NCBI RefSeq assembly: GCF_018424605.1 | Contig: NZ_QTKT01000001.1 | Coordinates: forward strand, 124,001 to 188,000 | Direction: 5' to 3' | From: Marinobacter lipolyticus | GTDB taxonomy: Bacteria; Pseudomonadota; Gammaproteobacteria; Pseudomonadales; Oleiphilaceae | Length of the DNA stretch: 64,000 nt | Shown here: positions 8,825 to 15,423 of the stretch, in pieces | How the letters are laid out: every line of letters starts with the position of its first letter | Position numbering within the stretch: the first letter of the stretch is position 1 | Notes under the pieces: generated by a model | Told to the model about the DNA's origin: nothing | The model's input: the letters and a program-made list of their open reading frames with translations, nothing else | Database searches by the model: none | Position numbers and translations under genes: made by a program

Positions 8825-10762
8825 ATGCGACGGAACCTTTACGTCACGCTTTTTGCCAGCTTTTTGCTCGGTGCCGCCCTGTCGTCGGGGGCAACCGCGC
8901 AGGAAGCGCCCGCCCCGGAACCCCGTGATGCCGCCGACGTGCGAATCATCGTCGATATTTCCGGATCCATGAAGGACACCGACCCCGAAAACCTGCGGCA
9001 ACCGGCCGTCCGCCTGCTGGCAAGAATGCTGCCTGACGGGGCTGAAGCGGGAGTGTGGACCTTTGGCCAGTACGTCAACATGCTGGTTCCCCATGGCGCC
9101 GTGAACGAGGACTGGCGCGCCCGTGCCATCGGGCGCTCCGCAGACATCAACTCTGTGGCCTTGCGCACGAACCTGGGGGAGGCCATCGAAGTGGCCAGCG
9201 ATGACTATTTCACCGATGGCGACCTGGGCAACACTGATTTCATCCTGCTCACTGACGGCAAGGTTGATATATCGGATCAAGCCGTTGCTAATCAACAGGA
9301 GCGGGCGCGTATTCTGGGCCCGGTTCTTGACCGACTGGTCAGTAAAAATGCCACCATCCATACCGTCGCGTTATCAGACGCGGCCGACAGCAAGTTTCTG
9401 ACCACCCTCGCAGATCGGACGGGTGGCAGCCACTTTGTCGCACCCTCTGCCGATGCCCTGAGTCTGGCATTTCTGAACGCGCTTAATGCAGCGGCTCCGC
9501 AGCAGCAGCTTCCCATTGAAGGCAACGGTTTTACCGTTGACAGTGGCGTGCGGGAATTTACCGCGCTGATATTCTGGGGCAGTGGCGAAACCCGGGAAAC
9601 CCGTAAGCTGGAACTGACAGACCCGGAAGGCAACACGGCGGTGATTGGTAACCGCGGCACCAGCATGCGTTGGGCGCGCGAATCCGGGTACGATCTGATT
9701 ACGGTCAGCGAGCCGCTTCCCGGACAGTGGCGGATCGCCGGCGAGCTGGGGGAAGGCAGTCGGGTGACGGTTGTCAGTGACCTGCGAATGGTGGTTTCGC
9801 CGCTCCCGCCGGTTTTCTCGGACAATCAGCCTCTTGATCTGCAGATCGCCTTCTTCGAAGGTGAGGAGAAACTGACCAATCCTGATTTTCTCAGGGTGTT
9901 GGAGGTTGGGGTAACTGTCACCTCCGAAGACAATCGTAGTGGTCGAAAGGTCCTGTCAGACGAGGAGCCCCCTGAGGACGGTATCTACAGCGACTCGATC
10001 GGGGGGCTGCCAGCGGCCGGCCGGTACGCCATTGAGGTGATTGCCGACGGCCAGACCTTTTCACGAAAGTTCAGCGGTTTCAGCCGTTTTGAACGCCCGC
10101 AGGGCACCGGTGCAGCGGGTTCGGGTGACGAGGCAACTAGTGCCGGGCCCGCGGCAGAAGAGGGCGATACCGGTCAGGAAGCGCCGGCAGTACCGGCACC
10201 CGAACCCGAAGATCCTGCCGAGCCGGCGGATGCACCTGCCGCTGAGGATGAGGCGCCGGTGGGCGGGCCAATCGATATTGCTGCCGTAGAGCGCCCAGCA
10301 GAAGTTGCCGATTCGTCTTCGGCTTCTGCAACTAACGAAAAGGACAGCGCCGGTATGTCGCTCTGGGTGTGGATTGGCTCTGGGGCACTGATGATTCTGT
10401 TGATAGGTGGCGGTCTGTTTGCAATGTACAAGCGTAAGCAGAATACCGCAGCGCCTGAGGTGGATAACGCGCCGGTGGTTGAGCCCGAGCCAGAACCGGA
10501 GCCGGAGCCCGCGGCCGATGCTGAGTCGCCGGACGAACCGATCCCCGTGGCCGATAGCGAAGATCCCGTTCCTGCGGCGGAACCACTCGAGGAAGTTGGT
10601 GACGACGAGATACCGGTTGCCGACACCAAGGTGGATGAGGAGCTGGAGGATTTCGGCCTTGAGGACTTCGACCTTTCCGAATTTGACGATTTGCCAGAGT
10701 CCGGAGACGAAGAGAAAGCCGGGCCCGAGGACGGCGCCGATCAGGCGAAACCGAAAAACTAG
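8825..10762 (+). CDS. Membrane-anchored von Willebrand factor A domain protein
   Basis: 645 residues. There is a cleavable signal peptide (cut near ATA-QE, residue 25), then a VWA domain with an intact MIDAS start DISGSMKDTD at about residue 43 and TNLGEAIE as the second MIDAS element. A beta-rich region (about 230-430), an acidic Pro/Ala/Glu-rich linker, one transmembrane helix at about 516-537 and a very acidic cytoplasmic tail of roughly 100 residues follow. The layout predicts a periplasmic metal-ion-dependent adhesion domain with a cytosolic acidic tail. It is upstream of a MoxR ATPase and a CoxE-like VWA protein; the three may cooperate as MoxR-VWA pairs often do. GGAGCACAG precedes the ATG. 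Confidence 0.85.
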   Translation: MRRNLYVTLFASFLLGAALSSGATAQEAPAPEPRDAADVRIIVDISGSMKDTDPENLRQPAVRLLARMLPDGAEAGVWTFGQYVNMLVPHGAVNEDWRARAIGRSADINSVALRTNLGEAIEVASDDYFTDGDLGNTDFILLTDGKVDISDQAVANQQERARILGPVLDRLVSKNATIHTVALSDAADSKFLTTLADRTGGSHFVAPSADALSLAFLNALNAAAPQQQLPIEGNGFTVDSGVREFTALIFWGSGETRETRKLELTDPEGNTAVIGNRGTSMRWARESGYDLITVSEPLPGQWRIAGELGEGSRVTVVSDLRMVVSPLPPVFSDNQPLDLQIAFFEGEEKLTNPDFLRVLEVGVTVTSEDNRSGRKVLSDEEPPEDGIYSDSIGGLPAAGRYAIEVIADGQTFSRKFSGFSRFERPQGTGAAGSGDEATSAGPAAEEGDTGQEAPAVPAPEPEDPAEPADAPAAEDEAPVGGPIDIAAVERPAEVADSSSASATNEKDSAGMSLWVWIGSGALMILLIGGGLFAMYKRKQNTAAPEVDNAPVVEPEPEPEPEPAADAESPDEPIPVADSEDPVPAAEPLEEVGDDEIPVADTKVDEELEDFGLEDFDLSEFDDLPESGDEEKAGPEDGADQAKPKN

Positions 10763-10795
10763 GCCGGGGTGGTTAGGCCCCCCTCCGGCCCTTTA
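10762..10795 (+). terminator. Possible weak terminator after the VWA gene
   Basis: GGCCGG at 10762-10767 can pair with CCGGCC at 10785-10790, with extra G-C pairs around a bulged T, followed by CTTTAT. The T run is short, so attenuation or partial read-through toward the MoxR gene is equally likely. Confidence 0.35.
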
Positions 10796-10840
10796 TACTC
10801 CCCATCCTGATGATCTGATAACCGAACAGGAACCAATCAC

Positions 10841-11683
10841 ATGAAGTTTACCGGTACCGAAAAATACGTAGCCACTGATGATCTGCAAATGGCGGTTAAC
10901 GCAGCCATCTCGCTGCAACGACCACTGCTGATTAAAGGCGAACCCGGCACCGGCAAAACCCTGTTGGCGGAAGAGATGGCGGCGGCGCTCGGGATGCGAC
11001 TGGTTCCATGGCACATCAAGTCTACCACCAAGGCCCAGCAGGGGCTTTACGAGTACGATGCGGTGTCACGGTTACGGGATTCCCAGCTCGGCGATGAGAA
11101 AGTGAAGGACATCAGCAATTACATCGTCAAAGGCAAGCTGTGGGAAGCCTTCGAGGCGGACGAGCAGGTGGTGTTGCTGATCGATGAGATCGACAAGGCC
11201 GACATTGAGTTTCCAAACGATTTGCTGCTGGAACTCGATCGTATGGAGTTCTTTGTCTACGAGACCCAGCAGTTCGTAAAGGCGAGGAAGCGCCCCATCG
11301 TGGTCATCACCAGCAACAACGAAAAAGAGCTGCCGGATGCTTTTCTGCGTCGCTGTTTCTTCCACTACATCAGCTTCCCGGATCATGACACCATGAAGGA
11401 CATCGTGGACGTGCACTTCCCGGGTCTGCAGCAGGCGATTGTGAGGGATGCACTGGAAGTGTTCTTCGATGTGCGCAAGGTGCCCGGGCTCAAGAAGAAG
11501 CCGTCGACATCGGAGCTGATTGACTGGCTCAAGCTGCTGATGGCCGATGAACTGTCTGCCAAAATGCTTCAGGAGAAGGACACCAGCTCGGCTCTGCCAC
11601 CGCTGTATGGCGCCCTGGTCAAGAACGAGCAGGACGTGCATCTGTTGCAGAAGCTGGCGTTCATGGCGCGTCGTCGCAGCTGA
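10841..11683 (+). CDS. MoxR family AAA+ ATPase
   Basis: 280 residues. Walker A GEPGTGKTLLAEEMA is at about residue 33, Walker B LLIDEIDKAD at about 110, sensor 1 VITSNNEKELPDAFLRRC at about 152, and the MoxR-type FHYISFPD region follows. These ATPases act as chaperone-like partners of VWA proteins, often in metal-cofactor insertion or complex assembly. The CoxE-like VWA gene starts 22 bases downstream, so this is the classic MoxR plus VWA pair. The substrate is unknown. Confidence 0.92.
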   Translation: MKFTGTEKYVATDDLQMAVNAAISLQRPLLIKGEPGTGKTLLAEEMAAALGMRLVPWHIKSTTKAQQGLYEYDAVSRLRDSQLGDEKVKDISNYIVKGKLWEAFEADEQVVLLIDEIDKADIEFPNDLLLELDRMEFFVYETQQFVKARKRPIVVITSNNEKELPDAFLRRCFFHYISFPDHDTMKDIVDVHFPGLQQAIVRDALEVFFDVRKVPGLKKKPSTSELIDWLKLLMADELSAKMLQEKDTSSALPPLYGALVKNEQDVHLLQKLAFMARRRS

Positions 11684-11705
11684 CATTCAGCAAGAGCTAC
11701 ACCTT

Positions 11706-12884
11706 ATGTTGATTGATTTTTTTCTCGAAGTTCGGCGGGCAAAAGTGCCCGCCAGTCTGCGCGAATTTCTTGACCTGCTGGAGGCCTTGCAGAACCGGCT
11801 GGCTTTCGCGGATATGGAAGAATTCTACTACCTGTCACGTTTGTGCCTGGTGAAAGATGAGCGCCACTTCGACAAGTTTGACCGCGCCTTCAAGGCCTAT
11901 TTCGAAGGCATCGAAAATCTTGACGATCTGATGGAGATGCTGATTCCGGATGACTGGCTTCGGGCGGAGTTCGAGAAGCACCTCAGCGAAGAAGACAAAG
12001 CCAAAATTGATTCCCTGGGTGGCCTCGAGGAGCTGATTGAAACCTTCAAGAAACGCATGGAGGAACAGCAGGAGCGCCACGCCGGTGGTAACAAGTGGAT
12101 TGGAACCGGCGGCACGTCGCCATTCGGCGCCGACGGCTACAACCCGGAGGGGTTCCGCATCGGCCAGAAGGGTGGTCGTCATGGCCGTGCCGTGAAGGTC
12201 TGGGAAAAGCGTGAGTACAAGGACCTGGACGACAGCATTACCCTTGGCATCCGCAACATCAAGGTGGCGATGCGCCGGCTCCGCAAGTTCGCCCGCCAGG
12301 GCGCTGCAGACCAGCTCGATATGGACGACACCATCCGGTCGACCGCCCGCAACGCGGGTTATCTGGACCTGAAGATGGTTCCGGAGCGCCATAATGCGGT
12401 CAAGGTGCTGATCTTCTTTGACGTGGGCGGCTCCATGGACCCGCATGTGCGAGTGTGTGAAGAGCTCTTTTCCGCGGCGCGGATGGAGTTCAAGCACATG
12501 GAGTATTTCTACTTCCACAACTTCGTGTATGAGAGTGTCTGGAAGAACAATATCCGCCGGATGAATGAGACCACCAGCACCTGGGACATCCTCAATAAGT
12601 ACACGCCGGATTACAAAGTGATTTTTGTTGGCGACGCCACCATGGCGCCTTACGAGATTTCTCATCCCGGCGGTTCCATCGAGCATTGGAACGAAGAGGC
12701 GGGGGCAACCTGGTTTCAGCGCATCACCGACCATTTCCGCAAGGTGGTCTGGCTGAACCCGCTGCCCGAGAGTTACTGGGGCAGTGGCGGCTCCCTCGGC
12801 ATGACCCGTCAACTGGTGAACGATCATATGTACCCGCTGACCATCGACGGTCTCGAATCGGCGATGAAGCAGTTGAGCAAATAA
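11706..12884 (+). CDS. CoxE-like VWA domain protein, MoxR partner
   Basis: 392 residues from the ATG at 11706 (MLIDFFLEVRRAKVP). The frame is open further upstream, but that stretch lies inside the MoxR gene and the family begins at this motif. The C-terminal VWA domain has KVLIFFDVGGSMDPHVR at the MIDAS, with Gly where the first Ser of DxSxS usually stands; DVGGS is common in this subfamily as far as I recall. A charged N-terminal half (about 1-190) contains acidic helices. It is expected to form a complex with the MoxR ATPase encoded just upstream. Confidence 0.88.
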   Translation: MLIDFFLEVRRAKVPASLREFLDLLEALQNRLAFADMEEFYYLSRLCLVKDERHFDKFDRAFKAYFEGIENLDDLMEMLIPDDWLRAEFEKHLSEEDKAKIDSLGGLEELIETFKKRMEEQQERHAGGNKWIGTGGTSPFGADGYNPEGFRIGQKGGRHGRAVKVWEKREYKDLDDSITLGIRNIKVAMRRLRKFARQGAADQLDMDDTIRSTARNAGYLDLKMVPERHNAVKVLIFFDVGGSMDPHVRVCEELFSAARMEFKHMEYFYFHNFVYESVWKNNIRRMNETTSTWDILNKYTPDYKVIFVGDATMAPYEISHPGGSIEHWNEEAGATWFQRITDHFRKVVWLNPLPESYWGSGGSLGMTRQLVNDHMYPLTIDGLESAMKQLSK

Positions 12885-12913
12885 AAAAGCCGATGCGGGT
12901 TGAGCGCATCGGC
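12881..12913 (-). terminator. Strong intrinsic terminator facing the minus strand
   Basis: Perfect 9-bp stem: GCCGATGCG (12889-12897) and CGCATCGGC (12905-12913) around a 7-base loop. Read on the minus strand it is followed by TTTTTTATT, an excellent terminator; on the plus strand the stem is followed by AAAGC, a poor one. No protein gene runs toward it on the minus strand, so it would end an antisense or non-coding transcript arising in 12914-13190. Confidence 0.6.
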
Positions 12914-13146
12914 AAAGCTCGGCATATCAAACGGGGCAGCGGTCGTAGCTTCCCCGTGCTTTGTCCCTCAGCAATAACGGGGCCACCCGAAACTTTTCAC
13001 CCAAAAACAATGCAATAGCCTGGTACCTCTTCAGGGCATCGCTACCGTACCTGTTTCACCCCGTTAACACCTGTAAAAAAAACCGACGCTCCGCGTTTTC
13101 CAATTGGTGATCTGGATACCGTTCTTGCTGGTAACCAGGTGTTACC
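12914..13146. other. Gene-free region between the CoxE-like gene and the TPR/Exb cluster
   Basis: About 230 bases without a convincing reading frame. It includes an A8 tract at about 13075-13082 and an inverted repeat GGTAAC/GTTACC at 13130-13146. On the minus strand it leads into the terminator at 12881-12913 and could encode a small RNA. I compared both strands with riboswitch consensus sequences I know (c-di-GMP-I, TPP, FMN, glycine) and found no match. Confidence 0.4.
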
Positions 13147-13191
13147 CTTCCTGTCAGTTTGTAACGGAAGATTACAGAAGGCAGGAAGCGT
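13147..13191 (+). promoter_or_regulatory. Hairpin sequestering the ribosome binding site of the first cluster gene
   Basis: CTTCCTGTC (13147-13155) can pair with GGCAGGAAG (13180-13188) over 9 base pairs, including one G-U. An inner TGTAA/TTACA stem (13160-13164 and 13172-13176) extends the structure. The 3' arm contains AGGAAG, the only Shine-Dalgarno candidate for the ATG at 13192. Such folding should inhibit translation until melted or bound by a factor. Confidence 0.5.
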
Positions 13192-13752
13192 ATGTTCGCC
13201 CCACAGCAGGTAACTGACTCAGGTCGCCGGGCTTGTTCGCCCGCATGGAAAGGCGTGGCCCTCTTGCTCGTCGCCCTGATGATGTGGGTGCCCGCACTGG
13301 CCTCCGCGAACGATCTGGAATCCGAAATCAACCGCCTGAAGGCGGACGTGGCAGACCTGGCCAGCGAACTCTACGCTCTTGAAGAAGCCATCCTGCACCC
13401 CGCCGATACGCAAGTGGCAGTATTTCTGACACTGGCCACGAAAGATGCGCTGCAACTCGACTCGGTGGAGCTCTTCATCGATGAGACACCCGTTTCCTCG
13501 CACCTGTATACCGACCTAGAGCGGCAGTCCTTGCAGCAGGGCGGGGTACAGCAGATATTTCTTGGCAACCTGCCCTTGGGGGACCATCACCTCAAAGCGG
13601 TACTCACGGCCCGCACGGACAACGACCGTTATGTTCGCCGCGAAGCCTCTCACCGGTTCCGCAAAGAACCGGGCGAGTCCCGAATCCAGATGACCCTCGA
13701 TGCCCGGGCGCCGGATTTTGAACCCCGGGTGGCCTTCAGGGAATGGAAGTGA
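13192..13752 (+). CDS. Exported protein with N-terminal coiled coil, first gene of the TPR/Exb/AgmX cluster
   Basis: 186 residues. A signal peptide with a long n-region (hydrophobic VALLLVALMMWVPALASA, cut near residue 38) is followed by a heptad-like helix (DLESEINRLKADVADLASEL), then a beta-rich domain with LATKDALQLDSVELFID and GDHHLKAVLTARTDNDRYVRRE. I do not recognise a named family; the beta-rich part could be an Ig-like fold. It is separated by only six bases from the next TPR gene, and begins with the hairpin-masked ribosome binding site. Probably periplasmic and part of the cluster's complex. Confidence 0.75.
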   Translation: MFAPQQVTDSGRRACSPAWKGVALLLVALMMWVPALASANDLESEINRLKADVADLASELYALEEAILHPADTQVAVFLTLATKDALQLDSVELFIDETPVSSHLYTDLERQSLQQGGVQQIFLGNLPLGDHHLKAVLTARTDNDRYVRREASHRFRKEPGESRIQMTLDARAPDFEPRVAFREWK

Positions 13753-13758
13753 CGGATC

Positions 13759-15423
13759 ATGGCAACTGAATACCAGCACCGGTTTCGCAGTGGTGGCAGG
13801 GGGATGCTCTGCCTGGGGGCTTCTGTGTTCTTGCTCCTGGGCAGCATCGGGCAGCTGCATGCAACCCCCCGCTCCGAGGCGGATCTGGCGACCCGGCTGG
13901 CCCAGTTTGCGCTCGCATCGGGCCAGCCGGAGAAAGCCCTTGCACGGATCGGCCGTGTAGAGAGTGAAACCTCATCCTGGGTCAAGGCTCAGGCCCTGGT
14001 GGCAACGGGTCAGACTGCAGCGGCCCATGAGCTGCTGAAACGTCAGCTTAACGGGCGAAATCACCGGGGCGACGCGGCCTTGCTGTTGGCCCGGATTGCC
14101 CAGCGCGAGGGAGATTCACTGCGCGCCCGGGAGCACTTTGAGGCGGCGGCTCGTCTGGGTTTTGGTGAAACCCGACAGCGCGCGCTATACCAACTGGCTG
14201 CGATGGAACTGGCCGCTGGCAAGCCCGACCGGGCCGGACAGCGCCTGGCGGAGATGGATTCGGGTTACTGGGCAGCGCTTGGTTACATGAACCTGGCGGC
14301 CAGCTACAGCGAGATCGATCGCAATGCAGCGCGACCGCTGGTTGCCCTGCGTGTAGCACTGGCGATGGCGGAAAAGGACGCCAAGGGCGACCGCAGTGTG
14401 GCGTTACGAAACAGGCTCCTGGTCAGGGCTGGCTTTCTGTCCTATCAACAGGAGGAGTACGAGAAAGCCATCGGGTTTCTGGAAAAGGTTCCACTCGACA
14501 GTTACCACACCCCCCGAGCGCTCTACCTGCATGGCCTTGCCCTGGCGGCTCGTGATAACCACCGGGCGGCGATGCAGTCCTGGCACCGGGCGAAAAAATT
14601 CCCGCTTGCCCACCCCGGGGTGGAGGATGCCTGGCTCGGCATGGGCCGGGGGTATGACCTGGCGGGATACCTCGGTCAGGCCGGGGAAGCCTATCTGGCA
14701 GCCAACGCCTCCTATGAAAGCGAACGGGTCACCCTGCGCAAGCTGGCGGCGCGCATCCGCGAGGAGGGCGCATGGAAAGCCCTCATCGTCGACGCCCGCG
14801 AGGCAGACACCCAGTGGTTTCTGGCGGACAACCGGACGCTGACGCAACCGCGCATGGCCTATCTGCTGCGTTTCATGGAGAGCGCCGAGGCCCAGCAGGC
14901 CGTCGCGCAGGTTGCTGATCTGGTGGCGCTCGAAACCGGGCTGGCAGAGCGGGAGCGTAACCTGCGGGTGTTTCGGGGCTCGCTGGCAGACCGGCTATCG
15001 ACGCCAGTAGGGCCGGCCATGGCGTCTGGCAAAGAGTTGGGTGAGAAATCCGCGCAATTGCGCGCCCGTCTCGAAGCGTTGGAAAACCAGGGGGCTGATC
15101 CAGCGCAACTGGCGCTAACCGCCCGAACTCTCGGTGATATTGAAGACGCCCTCGCCACGTTGGAGTCGCGCGTCGGACAGAGAAATGCCCGTCTTCGGCA
15201 ACTCAAGAGCAGGCTGGACGGCATGCTCGGCGGCATGGAAAGCCTGCGACGTCGTGCCGGCGAGCTGCGGCAGCAGGCGGAAGCAGCCCTTGATGAACGT
15301 GTCCTCGCCTATGTGGAGGCTCAGGACAAGCGAATGGTTTATGCGCTGGATAAGAGCGAACAGCAGATTGCCCATCTGTACGAATATCTGGCGCTTGAAT
15401 CCCTGCAGCGGGGTAGCCAATGA
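13759..15423 (+). CDS. Periplasmic tetratricopeptide-repeat protein (GltC-like position)
   Basis: 554 residues with a signal peptide (MLCLGASVFLLLGSIGQLHA, cut near residue 35). Residues 40-320 are alpha-helical repeats of TPR type (LAQFALASGQPEKALARIG; LLARIAQREGDSLRAREHFEAAARLG; FLSYQQEEYEKAIGFLEKVP). Residues about 400-530 are a charged, coiled-coil-like region (ARLEALENQ..., LRRRAGELRQQAEAALDERV). It should be a periplasmic scaffold. Its stop overlaps the start of the next TPR gene (ATGATG), implying translational coupling. By position and architecture it could correspond to the GltC-type component of Agl-Glt machines, but this is inference. Confidence 0.8.
   Translation: MATEYQHRFRSGGRGMLCLGASVFLLLGSIGQLHATPRSEADLATRLAQFALASGQPEKALARIGRVESETSSWVKAQALVATGQTAAAHELLKRQLNGRNHRGDAALLLARIAQREGDSLRAREHFEAAARLGFGETRQRALYQLAAMELAAGKPDRAGQRLAEMDSGYWAALGYMNLAASYSEIDRNAARPLVALRVALAMAEKDAKGDRSVALRNRLLVRAGFLSYQQEEYEKAIGFLEKVPLDSYHTPRALYLHGLALAARDNHRAAMQSWHRAKKFPLAHPGVEDAWLGMGRGYDLAGYLGQAGEAYLAANASYESERVTLRKLAARIREEGAWKALIVDAREADTQWFLADNRTLTQPRMAYLLRFMESAEAQQAVAQVADLVALETGLAERERNLRVFRGSLADRLSTPVGPAMASGKELGEKSAQLRARLEALENQGADPAQLALTARTLGDIEDALATLESRVGQRNARLRQLKSRLDGMLGGMESLRRRAGELRQQAEAALDERVLAYVEAQDKRMVYALDKSEQQIAHLYEYLALESLQRGSQ

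Noticed and set aside
11547..11705. N-terminal extension of the CoxE-like protein
   Set aside because: The stretch lies within the MoxR gene in another frame, and the family begins at MLIDFF (11706).
12885..13190. Possible c-di-GMP-I or other known riboswitch
   Set aside because: Fragments such as GCAAAGC and GTAGC recall the GEMM motif, but the required order, tetraloop and paired arms are absent on both strands.
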